Assembly (NCBI GenBank): GCA_030917925.1
Contig: JAUPTV010000025.1
Span: forward strand, 1-35,276
Source: Pseudomonadota bacterium
GTDB lineage: Bacteria; Pseudomonadota; Gammaproteobacteria; Competibacterales; Competibacteraceae
Direction of reading: 5' to 3'
DNA: 35,276 nt
Below, in pieces: positions 17,043-25,643 of the stretch (its first letter is position 1; the number at the start of each line of letters is the position of its first letter). A program made the translations under genes and the position numbers. Under the pieces are notes generated by a model that saw only the letters and a program-made list of their open reading frames with translations, was not told the origin of the DNA and ran no database searches.

Positions 17043-18668
17043 TCAACCCAGCAGACTAAGAACTTGGCGGGACGTCGTATTCGCCTGCGCCAGCATACTC
17101 TGGCTGGCCTGTTGCAGAATCTGGCGACGCGCCAGCTCGCCGGTTTCATGGGCGAAGTCGGCATCCAGAATCCGCGAGCGGGCATCGGAGGTCGTTTCGA
17201 TATTGATAGCGTTGACGTTGATCAGGTGCCCGAGCCGGTTGATGGCGGCACCTACCCCGCCGCGCTGTTCGTTGAGATAGGTTAGCGCCAGATCAACCTT
17301 GTCAATAACCGTGTTGGGGTCGGTCGCCACATTGATGCTGGCCAGGCCCAGTGCGTTCACCGTTGTCGCACCGATACTGATATTAAGACGGTCGCCATTA
17401 TTTTCACCGACTTGAAGACCAAAGGAATTATAGGTCACGGTCTGGTCGAAGCCGCCCGGCCACGTTTCCTCAAATCCGGACAAGGGGTCGTAGGTGTAGC
17501 CGCCGGTGTCGGGGATGACGGATGTTGCGGTGAGCACCGAACCATCGTCCGCATCCGCACCACCTATCGCGCCGGTGTCGTCATTGTCGAAGTAACCACC
17601 ATCCCATAGAGCCTGTACATAACTTTCTCCCGCTGCGCTCTTGTAGGTATTCAGAAAATCGGTTGCATTGGTAAACCCGGTAGTTGCCGCCAGCGCCTCA
17701 TCAAAAGTGGCACCATCCTTGAGTTGAGTCATGATGCTTTTAATGCCGCCAGTGGTCTGCTCGTGCAGGAAACGCACCGCGACATAGGCGCTGGAGTATT
17801 CCAGGCTGGTGGACGGTTGGACGGTGGGTGCCGCATTCACCAATGCGCTGGCGGTGGTGAAATCAGCGGCAACGCGGTCATCCGCGCCGTGAATGAATTC
17901 CGCTGTGCCTTCGATAAACCACCAGGGCATGCTGCCGAGGTCCATGTTGTCCTCCATGACGGCATGGACCATTTCATGGGCAATGACCCGGTCAGCGGAA
18001 AACCCGCCCAAGGTATCCGGAGCAGTAAAATCCAGCATATCCACGCGCAACTCCATCGTACCGTTATTTGGGGTAATGGACGCCGCATAGCCGCCCACCG
18101 CATCTTCCTCCAGCATAATCTCGAAGGGAGTGTCCCCCTTGCCGGTCAGGCCATACCAGGTTTCAATCCGGCTTTCGGATTCCCGCAACCAGGAACCGCG
18201 CAGGCCATTAATCACCGTTTGCTCATCGGCGGTGCCACTCCCCAGGCTGCCGGTTCCGTCCATCAGCGACTGGCCATTGAATTTGGTGTCAATTGAAATG
18301 CGATTGATTTCCTGCATCAACTGATCGACCTCGCCCTGCATGGAACCGCGATCCGTGCCGCTGTAGGAATCGTTGGCGGATTGCACGGCGATTTCGCGGA
18401 TACGTTGCAGGACGTCGCCGATATTGCCTAAAGCGGAATCCGCCGTTTGCAGCAGGGAGATGCCATCATTGGCGTTGCGATGGACCTGGTTGAGGCTGCG
18501 AACACGTGCCGTCATGCGGTCGGCGATAGCTACCCCGGCTACATCGTCGGCGGCGCTGTTGATGCGGACGCCACTGGACAAGCGTTGCATCGCTTGACCG
18601 AGGTGTTGTTGCTGATTCGTTAAGCTACGATGAGCAAAAAGCGCCGACATATTAGTATTGATTTGCAT
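17043..18668 (-). CDS. Flagellin with inserted zinc metallopeptidase domain (flagellinolysin)
   Basis: This 541-residue protein has complete flagellin ends: an N-terminal D0/D1 region (1-140, MQINTNMSAL through NRISIDTKFNGQSL) and a C-terminal D1/D0 region (about 415-541, ending RQVLSLLG). Between them, where ordinary flagellins have a variable surface domain, lies a gluzincin-type peptidase domain of about 250 residues. It carries HEMVH at 231-235 (zinc ligands H231 and H235, catalytic E232) and EGTAEF at 253-258, whose E253 is the likely third ligand. Flagellinolysins with a related domain form filaments with proteolytic surfaces. All expected catalytic residues are present, so activity is plausible. 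A sigma-28 promoter and a GGGAGAG ribosome binding site precede it. No other flagellar gene is in the window. Confidence 0.93.
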   Translation of the reverse strand: MQINTNMSALFAHRSLTNQQQHLGQAMQRLSSGVRINSAADDVAGVAIADRMTARVRSLNQVHRNANDGISLLQTADSALGNIGDVLQRIREIAVQSANDSYSGTDRGSMQGEVDQLMQEINRISIDTKFNGQSLMDGTGSLGSGTADEQTVINGLRGSWLRESESRIETWYGLTGKGDTPFEIMLEEDAVGGYAASITPNNGTMELRVDMLDFTAPDTLGGFSADRVIAHEMVHAVMEDNMDLGSMPWWFIEGTAEFIHGADDRVAADFTTASALVNAAPTVQPSTSLEYSSAYVAVRFLHEQTTGGIKSIMTQLKDGATFDEALAATTGFTNATDFLNTYKSAAGESYVQALWDGGYFDNDDTGAIGGADADDGSVLTATSVIPDTGGYTYDPLSGFEETWPGGFDQTVTYNSFGLQVGENNGDRLNISIGATTVNALGLASINVATDPNTVIDKVDLALTYLNEQRGGVGAAINRLGHLINVNAINIETTSDARSRILDADFAHETGELARRQILQQASQSMLAQANTTSRQVLSLLG

Positions 18669-18705
18669 GGCTGCTCTCCCATTTTTATTAGTCCATCAAA
18701 CACGC

Positions 18706-18732
18706 TCATCGGCGGCTTGCGAACAGACTTGA
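18706..18732 (-). promoter_or_regulatory. Sigma-28 (FliA) promoter of the flagellin
   Basis: On the minus strand TCAAGTCT is separated by 11 bases from GCCGATGA, very close to the flagellar sigma-28 consensus (TAAAGTTT-N11-GCCGATAA). It lies about 40 bases upstream of the flagellin ATG. This places the gene in the late flagellar class, expressed once the hook is complete. Confidence 0.85.
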
Positions 18733-18789
18733 GCGCTTTTTGCGTCTTAATCTAATTTCATGCGGCGCTATTCAGTGGCAGACCGTGAA

Positions 18790-20244
18790 TTACAGCCCAA
18801 TACACACATATTTGATATTCAAATACTCATCGATGCCATACTTCGAGCCTTCCCGCCCGAAACCGGATTCCTTGACGCCGCCGAACGGAGCCACTTCGGT
18901 CGAAATCAGGCCGGTATTGACGCCAACCATGCCGTATTGCAACGCCTCGGCAACCCGGAACACTCGCCGCACATCCCGACTGTAGAAATACGCCGCCAGC
19001 CCGAACTCCGTCGCATTGGCCAGTTTCACCGCTTCCTCATCCTCCCGGAACCGGAACAGCGGCGCGACCGGCCCAAATGTCTCCTCCCGAGCCGCCAGCA
19101 TCTCCGCCGTCATGTCCACCAGCACCGTTGGTTCGTAAAACGTCCGGCCCAGCGCATGACGCCGCCCGCCAGTCAACACCTTCGCGCCCTGGGCTATCGC
19201 ATCGGCAATATGCCGCTCCACTTTCGCCAGCGCCGCCTCGTCAATCAGCGGCCCCTGCATCACCCCTGGCTCCAGGCCATTACCGACCTTGAGTTGCGAG
19301 TGCACTGCCTCGGTCAATCGGGCCGCAAAAGCATCGTAAATCCCGTCCTGCACCAGAAAGCGGTTGGCGCAAACGCAGGTCTGGCCGCTGTTGCGATACT
19401 TGGAAACCAGCGCCCCCGCCACCGCTGCGTCGAGATCCGCGTCGTCAAATACGATAAACGGCGCATTGCCGCCCAGTTCCAGCGACAGCCGCTTGAGCGT
19501 TCCGGCGCAGCGCTGCATTAAATATTTGCCGGTGCGGGTCGATCCGGTGAAGCTGAGTTTACGCACCAGCGGATGATCCAGAATTTCATCGCCGATGGCT
19601 TGGGCGGGACCGGTGACGATATTCAACACGCCGGCCGGCAAGCCCGCCCGTTCTGCCAGCACCGCCAATGCCAGGGCTGAAAAAGGCGTTTGCGGTGCCG
19701 GTTTGACCACCATCGTACAGCCTGCCGCCAGCGCTGCTCCCGCCTTGCGCGTGATCATCGCTGCCGGGAAATTCCACGGGGTGATCGCCGCGCACACTCC
19801 CACCGGCTCTTTCACCGCCAGTACTCGCTTGTCAGCCTGATGCGGCGGAATCACGTCGCCATACGCCCGCCGGCCCTCCTCAGCGAACCATTCCAGGAAG
19901 CTGGCTGCATAGGCAATTTCACCTCGCGCCTCGGCCAGTGGCTTGCCCTGTTCCAACGTCATCAGCGTGGCCAAATCCTCCTGATGTTCCAGCAGCAGGT
20001 TAAACCAGCGCCGCAGAATCACCGCCCGCGCCTGCGCCGTCTGCGCTCGCCAACCGGGCAGCACCGTATTCGCCGCGACAATCGCCCGGCGGGTTTCCCC
20101 TGCGCCCAGTTCCGGAACCTGACCGAGCCGCTCCCCTGTCGCTGGATTGATAATCTCCATAACATCGCCCTGATCAGCGTTGATCCAGGCACCATTGATA
20201 TAACATTGTTGACGAAACAAAGTATTATCGCGAAATTTCATCAA
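18790..20244 (-). CDS. gabD: NAD(P)-dependent succinate-semialdehyde dehydrogenase
   Basis: A 484-residue aldehyde dehydrogenase that oxidises succinate semialdehyde to succinate in GABA and related degradation. ITPWNFP (154-160) and FTGSTRTGK (232-240) bind the cofactor. The catalytic residues are E256 (in LELGGN) and C290 (in NSGQTC). The end FGGVKESGFGREGSKYGIDEYL is characteristic of GabD. Length is normal. The ribosome binding site GGGGAG precedes the ATG at 20244; a second ATG follows at once. The gene is transcribed away from opgG, with 162 bases between starts. No GABA transaminase is in the window. Other semialdehyde substrates cannot be excluded. Confidence 0.88.
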   Translation of the reverse strand: MMKFRDNTLFRQQCYINGAWINADQGDVMEIINPATGERLGQVPELGAGETRRAIVAANTVLPGWRAQTAQARAVILRRWFNLLLEHQEDLATLMTLEQGKPLAEARGEIAYAASFLEWFAEEGRRAYGDVIPPHQADKRVLAVKEPVGVCAAITPWNFPAAMITRKAGAALAAGCTMVVKPAPQTPFSALALAVLAERAGLPAGVLNIVTGPAQAIGDEILDHPLVRKLSFTGSTRTGKYLMQRCAGTLKRLSLELGGNAPFIVFDDADLDAAVAGALVSKYRNSGQTCVCANRFLVQDGIYDAFAARLTEAVHSQLKVGNGLEPGVMQGPLIDEAALAKVERHIADAIAQGAKVLTGGRRHALGRTFYEPTVLVDMTAEMLAAREETFGPVAPLFRFREDEEAVKLANATEFGLAAYFYSRDVRRVFRVAEALQYGMVGVNTGLISTEVAPFGGVKESGFGREGSKYGIDEYLNIKYVCIGL

Positions 20245-20406
20245 ATTCTCCCCTTAAACAACGGGCCGCTAACCACGGACCACGGGCTACTCACTATTAA
20301 CCACTAACTACTTGACGCTAACCCGCAATACAATACTGCGTTCCAGCTTTCCCCAAAACTGATTACGCAAAATTCCACCGAGAAACGTCAACGGAGCCGT
20401 GACGCC
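20245..20406. promoter_or_regulatory. Divergent gabD-opgG intergenic region
   Basis: The 162 bases between these divergent starts must hold promoters for both genes. I see a short imperfect repeat of ACCACGG/ACTAACCAC-like words around 20270-20310, but no clear -35/-10 pair and no recognisable operator. Confidence 0.45.
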
Positions 20407-21969
20407 GTGAAACTCCGAATGCTGCTGAGTATTGTCCTGCTGGCGGGTCTGTGCGCAGGTCCGGTAGCGAGCCTGGGCGCGCCGAACGTGCCCGAAGCCG
20501 CCCCGGCGACTACGCCGCCCCCCAAGCGGTTTAATTTTGCGGATGTGCGCCGCCGCGCCGAGATGCTGGCTAACCAGCCGTTTCAGGCACCCGGCAACAA
20601 CCTGCCCGATTTCTTCAAGAACCTGGATTACGATCAACATCGCGATATCCGGTTTCGTGCGGATCACAGCCTGTGGCGTGCCGAAGGCTTGCCCTTTGAA
20701 GTCCAGTTTGCGCCGCTCGGCTTCCTGTTTAAACAGCCGGTGGCGATCAATGTGGTCGCTGACGGCGAGAGCCACCTGGTTGAATACAACAATGATCTGT
20801 TCAACTATGGCAAAAACCAGACGCCCGCTAATCTCCCCAAAGATCTGGGTTTTGCCGGCTTCAAGGTGATGTATCCGTTGCACACCGACAGCCATTACGA
20901 TGAAGTGGCCGTCTTTCTCGGTGCCAGTTACTTCCGCGCCGTCGGCCAGAATCAGAACTATGGCATCTCGGTGCGCGGACTGGCGATTGACACCGGCCTG
21001 CCCAAGCCCGAGGAATTTCCCTACTTCCGCGAATTCTGGCTGGAGAAACCCGGCAAGGACGCCACTGAACTGACTGTCCATGCGCTCATGGACAGCGAAA
21101 GCGTGACCGGGGCTTATCGCTTCATCATCAAGCCCGGCCTCAATACCCAGATCGAAGTCCGGGCCAGCCTTTTCGTCAGGAGCAAGGTGCAAAAAATGGG
21201 TGTTGCGCCCCTGACCAGCATGTTTTTCCACGGCGGGCTGAACGAGCGGTTCTTCGATGATTTCCGGCCCCAGGTGCATGATTCCGATGGTTTGCTGATG
21301 GCGGCGGGCAACGGCGAATGGATCTGGCGGCCATTGAACAACCCGCTCCGTTTGCGGATCAGCTCCTTCCAGGATAACAACCCGCGCGGCTTCGGGTTAC
21401 TGCAACGTGACCGCAATTTTGACAACTACCAGGATCTGGAAGCGCATTACCACCTCCGTCCAGGCGTTTGGGTCGAGCCGCAGGGCGAATGGGGCAAGGG
21501 CACCGTGCAGTTGATTGAAATCCCCAGCGATGCCGAACGCTACGATAATATCGCCGCGTTCTGGGTTCCCGAAAAGCCGATTGAACCGGGACAATCACTG
21601 GAATTCAACTACCGGATGTTCTTCTTCCTCGACATACCGAATCTGTCGCCGGGCGGACGCACCCTGGCCAGCCGGGTTGGCGCGGGCACTGCGGGTGATC
21701 CGGGTTCCTCGCGGCGGTTCGTGATCGACTTCGGCGGCGAGTCCCTGGCCAAACTGGCGGATGACGCGCCCGTCAACGCTGTAGTCACGGGTTCCAGTGG
21801 GCAGATCAAACATATCGTCGCGCATAAAAACCCCTATACCAAGGGCTGGCGTGTATCTTTCGAGTTGCTGCCAAAAGACGATGAACCGGCGGATTTGCGC
21901 TGCTTTCTCAAGCTCGGCGACGATGTGTTAACCGAGACCTGGAACTATCAGTGGACCCCTGCCCAGTGA
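20407..21969 (+). CDS. opgG: Periplasmic glucan biosynthesis protein OpgG (MdoG)
   Basis: A 520-residue protein with a Sec signal peptide (MKLRMLLSIVLLAGLCAG, cut near residue 25). The mature protein matches OpgG, with FNFADVRRRAEMLANQPF, LDYDQHRDIRFR and FFHGGLNERFFDDFRP. OpgG acts in the periplasm in making osmoregulated periplasmic glucans; recent work assigns beta-glucanase activity to this family. Length is close to that of E. coli OpgG. The GTG start at 20407 leaves the signal peptide intact and has a distant ACGGAG upstream. The stop overlaps the next ORF by four bases (GTGA), so opgG, the small ORF and opgH form one operon. Confidence 0.93.
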   Translation: MKLRMLLSIVLLAGLCAGPVASLGAPNVPEAAPATTPPPKRFNFADVRRRAEMLANQPFQAPGNNLPDFFKNLDYDQHRDIRFRADHSLWRAEGLPFEVQFAPLGFLFKQPVAINVVADGESHLVEYNNDLFNYGKNQTPANLPKDLGFAGFKVMYPLHTDSHYDEVAVFLGASYFRAVGQNQNYGISVRGLAIDTGLPKPEEFPYFREFWLEKPGKDATELTVHALMDSESVTGAYRFIIKPGLNTQIEVRASLFVRSKVQKMGVAPLTSMFFHGGLNERFFDDFRPQVHDSDGLLMAAGNGEWIWRPLNNPLRLRISSFQDNNPRGFGLLQRDRNFDNYQDLEAHYHLRPGVWVEPQGEWGKGTVQLIEIPSDAERYDNIAAFWVPEKPIEPGQSLEFNYRMFFFLDIPNLSPGGRTLASRVGAGTAGDPGSSRRFVIDFGGESLAKLADDAPVNAVVTGSSGQIKHIVAHKNPYTKGWRVSFELLPKDDEPADLRCFLKLGDDVLTETWNYQWTPAQ

Positions 21970-22448
21970 ATACGCTCCGGTACTCCTTGTCTGCCCCCGG
22001 TAGCGAGCCACTGCTGGAGGATCTCAAAGCCTACTGGATGGCGCTGGGCGTGACGGATTTAAGCCTGGCGCTGGCGCTGAGTGAACAGACCTTGCGGCGG
22101 CTGCCGGATCGCCCGGACGACGAGGAATCCTCCGCCCGGGCCATCATTGCGGCGGGTGAATTACTCGATGACCGACTGGCGGCAGCGCTCGATTTGCCCC
22201 GCCCTTCGCCAGCCTTACGCGCAGCGCGAGCGGCTTTGTTAAGCAGCGCTGTGCCAGAGTGGCCGTCGATCCTGTTTGCGCCGCCCAGCGCGGCCAAACC
22301 GGCGTTGGAGCGGTTAAGGGTAGCTATTGCTGAACCAACGCCAGCGCCTAATCCGGCCCCCATGCCCACGCAGCGGATTGAACTGTTCTCGTTATGGTTC
22401 CCACTGCGATGGATGCAGCGACTGCTTGGTGTTTCAACCGCTCGATGA
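21966..22448 (+). CDS. Unknown 160-residue protein between opgG and opgH
   Basis: The ORF starts at a GTG overlapping the opgG stop (GTGA) and ends in a TGA overlapping the opgH ATG (ATGA), so it is tightly coupled to both. The protein is soluble, rich in Ala and Leu, with a Pro-rich linker (EPTPAPNPAPMPT) and a C-terminal aromatic/basic segment (FPLRWMQRLLG). I recognise no family. E. coli OpgH has an N-terminal cytoplasmic part of about 140 residues that this window's OpgH lacks. The summed length of this protein and OpgH (860) is close to E. coli OpgH (847). It may be that domain encoded separately, or opgH may be frameshifted. An in-frame GTG at 21951 is an alternative start. Confidence 0.65.
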   Translation: MNTLRYSLSAPGSEPLLEDLKAYWMALGVTDLSLALALSEQTLRRLPDRPDDEESSARAIIAAGELLDDRLAAALDLPRPSPALRAARAALLSSAVPEWPSILFAPPSAAKPALERLRVAIAEPTPAPNPAPMPTQRIELFSLWFPLRWMQRLLGVSTAR

Positions 22449-24547
22449 AGCCTGATTTCTTCTGGAAAAAGAGCATGATGCAACCTTCTCAACCCTCGAC
22501 CCTGGGGTATACGCTCCGGCGGATGGTGTTCTTCACGCTGGTGGCGCTGACGTCATTGATCGCCCTGGGCTTAATGGTCAGCGTATTTCAAACGAATGGC
22601 CTCAGCCCGATGGAATTATTGCTACTGGCCCTGTACACCATCCTGTTTTCCTGGATTTGCGTCTCATTCTGGACGGCCTTCATGGGTTTCTGGGTGATTC
22701 TGTTCGGGCGCGACCGCTGGGCGATTTCCCGCCAGCCGCCAGATACCGCGCCTGATCCGGCGGTGGTCTCGCCACGCACCGCGATTCTGATGCCGATCTA
22801 CAATGAAGATTCGGAGCGGGTGTTTGCTGGCCTGCGCGCTATTCATCAATCACTGGCGACCACGGGCCAACTGGATGACTTCCATTTCTTCATCCTCAGC
22901 GACACCCGTGACCCGGATGTGTGGGTGGAAGAGGAGTTGCGCTGGCAAGACCTGGTGCGGGCGCTGGATGGCAAGGGGCGCATTTTCTATCGCAACCGCC
23001 CGGAGAACACCAGTCGTAAAAGCGGCAACCTGGAAGATTTCTGCACCCGCTGGGGCAACCAGTATCGCTACATGATCGTGCTGGATGCGGACAGCATCAT
23101 GCAGGGCGAAACCCTGGTCGAGATGGTGCGGCTCATGGAGTTGCATCCACGGGTCGCGCTGATTCAGACCCCACCGGTGCCGGTCAACCGGACATCGCTG
23201 TTCGCCCGCATCCTGCAATTCGCCAGCAGCCTCTATGGCCGCATGTTCACCGCTGGCCTGAATTACTGGCAACTGGGCGAGAGCAATTACTGGGGCCATA
23301 ACGCGATTATCCGTATTCAGCCGTTCCTCGATCATTGTGGTCTGCCGAAATTGCCGGGGCGCGAGCCGTTCGGCGGCGAGATTCTTAGCCATGATTTTGT
23401 GGAAGCCGCGCTACTGCGTCGGGCCGGTTGGGAAGTGTGGCTGGCCTATGATCTGGAGGGCAGCTACGAGGAAATTCCGCCGACGCTGATTGACTACGCC
23501 AAGCGGGATCGCCGCTGGTGTCAGGGTAATCTGCAACATCTGCGGCTGGCCTTTTCCCGGGGTTTCAATGCGCTAAGTCGGTTGCATTTCCTGATGGGCG
23601 TAATGTCCTACGCTGCCTCGCCGCTCTGGTTGCTGTTCCTGATCGCGACCGGTGTTGAAGCGTTCATCCAGACCCAGCAGGAGCAGGTGTATTTCTTCGG
23701 GGAAAACTGGATGCCGGTCTGGCCGGTCTCGTTTGCCGTGGAAATGACGACGGTGTTGCTGGTCACGCTGACCATGCTGTTTCTGCCCAAACTGCTGGCG
23801 CTACTCCTGCTGCTCAAGGAGCGCCGCCTGCGCCAGGCTTATGGCGGGATGCCGGGCGCGACGCTGAGCGTGATGCTGGAAACGGTGTTTTCGGTGCTGA
23901 CCGCGCCGGTGCTCATGCTGTTCCAGACCAAATTTGTGTTAGCCATTCTGATGCGTAAAGCGGTCGGCTGGCCGCCACAGCAACGCGGCGATCATCAAAC
24001 TGGCTTTGCTGAAGCGGCCATGGCGCATGGCGGGCAGACGTTGCTGGGGGTAGTTGCTGGAACGTTGAGCTATCTTTATGTACCGGCATTTTTCTGGTGG
24101 TTTACCCCGGTGCTATTGGGGCTGGGACTGGCTATTCCCGTATCGATGTTGTCAAGCAGCATGGCCCTGGGGCGCGGTGCCCAGCGTCTGAACCTGTTTA
24201 TGACCCCGGAGGAGACCGAACCGCCGATGGTGCTGCGTGATCTGGATCGCTATCTTCAGGACAGTGAACCTACCCTGCCGGTCTTGCGGCAGGCGACGTC
24301 CAGCCGGTTTATGCAGGCGTTGATCGATCCCTATGTCAACGCCCTGCACCGGTCATTGCTGCCGGAACGCGAGCCGCCCGGCAAACGCCGCCGGCATTAT
24401 CTGGAAGGGCTGGTTCAGCAACTGGAAGAGGACGGACCCGACAGTTTGAGTCCGCAGCAAAAGCGCGAACTGATCGCTGACCCAGAGACGTTGTTGCGAC
24501 TTCATGCCTGGTTCTGGAGCCGGACGCCTAACCTGGTTTCAACATGA
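22445..24547 (+). CDS. opgH: Glucans biosynthesis glucosyltransferase OpgH (MdoH)
   Basis: A 700-residue inner-membrane GT2 enzyme that makes the beta-1,2-linked glucan backbone from UDP-glucose and passes it to the periplasm. Two N-terminal helices (about 24-86) precede the catalytic domain, with LMPIYNED (115-122), ILSD (150-153), DADS (214-217), QLGESNYWGHNAIIR, HDFVEAALLRRAGW and the acceptor-site RDRRW (354-358). More helices follow. Starting at 22445 (ATGA overlap) the protein is about 150 residues shorter at the N-terminus than E. coli OpgH. An upstream in-frame start at 22394 would lie inside the preceding ORF and seems less likely. Confidence 0.93.
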   Translation: MKPDFFWKKSMMQPSQPSTLGYTLRRMVFFTLVALTSLIALGLMVSVFQTNGLSPMELLLLALYTILFSWICVSFWTAFMGFWVILFGRDRWAISRQPPDTAPDPAVVSPRTAILMPIYNEDSERVFAGLRAIHQSLATTGQLDDFHFFILSDTRDPDVWVEEELRWQDLVRALDGKGRIFYRNRPENTSRKSGNLEDFCTRWGNQYRYMIVLDADSIMQGETLVEMVRLMELHPRVALIQTPPVPVNRTSLFARILQFASSLYGRMFTAGLNYWQLGESNYWGHNAIIRIQPFLDHCGLPKLPGREPFGGEILSHDFVEAALLRRAGWEVWLAYDLEGSYEEIPPTLIDYAKRDRRWCQGNLQHLRLAFSRGFNALSRLHFLMGVMSYAASPLWLLFLIATGVEAFIQTQQEQVYFFGENWMPVWPVSFAVEMTTVLLVTLTMLFLPKLLALLLLLKERRLRQAYGGMPGATLSVMLETVFSVLTAPVLMLFQTKFVLAILMRKAVGWPPQQRGDHQTGFAEAAMAHGGQTLLGVVAGTLSYLYVPAFFWWFTPVLLGLGLAIPVSMLSSSMALGRGAQRLNLFMTPEETEPPMVLRDLDRYLQDSEPTLPVLRQATSSRFMQALIDPYVNALHRSLLPEREPPGKRRRHYLEGLVQQLEEDGPDSLSPQQKRELIADPETLLRLHAWFWSRTPNLVST

Positions 24548-24588
24548 AATCATCTGTCAGAACCCGCCCTGACCATAATATCGCCTTT

Positions 24589-24692
24589 CCCGATGATCGC
24601 CGGACTTCCGGATTCCCCTCCTTGGCTAAGGAGAGGTGGCGCGAAGCGCCGGGGTGGTTCGGGAGGTCGGCGACTCAGGTTAAAAGACGATA
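24589..24692 (+). repeat. 104-bp dispersed repeat, copy A
   Basis: It is a near-identical direct copy of 31561-31664, with the same length and order of parts: CCCGATGATCGCCGGACTTC, a CCTCCTT/AAGGAG hairpin, GGCGCGAAGCGCC, GGGGTGGTTCGG, then GCGACTCAGG and GACGATA at the end. It fills the gap between opgH and mmuM. It has no coding potential and resembles the REP-like intergenic hairpin repeats common in proteobacterial genomes. Confidence 0.8.
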
Positions 24693-24701
24693 GCCCTGAC
24701 C

Positions 24702-25643
24702 ATGCCCAATCCCCTGACCTCGCTTCTTGAACGCTATCCCCTGCTGATTCTGGATGGCGCACTGGCCACCGAACTGGAACAACGCGGCGCGGATTTACGC
24801 GATGCCCTCTGGTCGGCCAAGGTGTTGCTGGAAAACCCGGAGTTGATCTATCAGGTTCACTTCGACTATTTCCAGGCTGGCGCGGATTGCGTGATCACCG
24901 CCAGCTACCAGGCGACCATCGCGGGTTTCATGCAGCGCGGCCTGACCCGCGAGGCGGCGCTGGAACTCCTCCAGCGCTCAGTGCAGTTAGCGATAGAGGC
25001 GCGAGACGCCTTCTGGCAGGACCCGGCGAATCGCGTCGGTCGCCCCCGGCCCCTGGTCGCCGCTTCGGTAGGACCTTATGGCGCATTTCTGGCGGATGGT
25101 TCGGAATACCGGGGCGATTACGGCCTCAGCGAAGTGGAATTGATGGATTTTCACCGCCCCCGGCTGGCCGGGTTGCTGGCGGCCGGCCCGGATCTGTTGG
25201 CCTGTGAGACGATCCCCTGCTGGACCGAAGCACATGCCCTGGCGCAGTTGCTGGCGGAATTCCCGGACGCCTGCGCCTGGTTCAGTTTCAGCGCCAGGGA
25301 TGATACGCAGATTTGCCATGGCGAACGGTTGGCCGATTGCGTGGACGGGTTGGAGGCCTTTCCCCAGGTCGTCGCCATCGGCGTGAACTGCACCGCGCCC
25401 CAGTACATTCCCTCGCTGATCGCCGAGATCCGTAGCGCGACCGCCAAGCCGATTGTGGTTTATCCCAATTCCGGCGAGACCTATGACGCCGAACAACACG
25501 CCTGGTGTGGCCCGGCCACCGTTGACGCCTTCGCCCTGGAAGCGCAGCGCTGGTATGACGGCGGGGCGCGCCTGATCGGCGGTTGTTGCCGAACTACGCC
25601 CACGCATATCGCACACATCGCAGCCTGGGCGCACGGCCTTTAG
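24702..25643 (+). CDS. mmuM: Homocysteine S-methyltransferase
   Basis: A 313-residue (beta/alpha)8 enzyme that methylates homocysteine to methionine, typically from S-methylmethionine. The zinc is held by C230 (GVNC) and C295-C296 (GGCCRTTP), the pattern of the whole family. The N-terminus LLILDGALATELEQRGADL and the ITASYQATIAGF segment are typical of MmuM. The domains that methionine synthases add are absent. The ATG at 24702 follows the dispersed repeat by nine bases. The stop overlaps by four bases the end of the convergent hydrolase gene at 25640. No mmuP permease is nearby. Confidence 0.9.
   Translation: MPNPLTSLLERYPLLILDGALATELEQRGADLRDALWSAKVLLENPELIYQVHFDYFQAGADCVITASYQATIAGFMQRGLTREAALELLQRSVQLAIEARDAFWQDPANRVGRPRPLVAASVGPYGAFLADGSEYRGDYGLSEVELMDFHRPRLAGLLAAGPDLLACETIPCWTEAHALAQLLAEFPDACAWFSFSARDDTQICHGERLADCVDGLEAFPQVVAIGVNCTAPQYIPSLIAEIRSATAKPIVVYPNSGETYDAEQHAWCGPATVDAFALEAQRWYDGGARLIGGCCRTTPTHIAHIAAWAHGL

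Noticed and set aside
18760-19521. A 253-codon plus-strand frame opposite gabD
   Set aside because: The peptide is His/Arg/Pro-rich and lacks any family. The aldehyde dehydrogenase on the minus strand has all catalytic residues.
20308-21279. A 323-codon minus-strand frame opposite opgG
   Set aside because: OpgG is unmistakable on the plus strand. The antisense frame shows no domain and arises from third-position GC bias.
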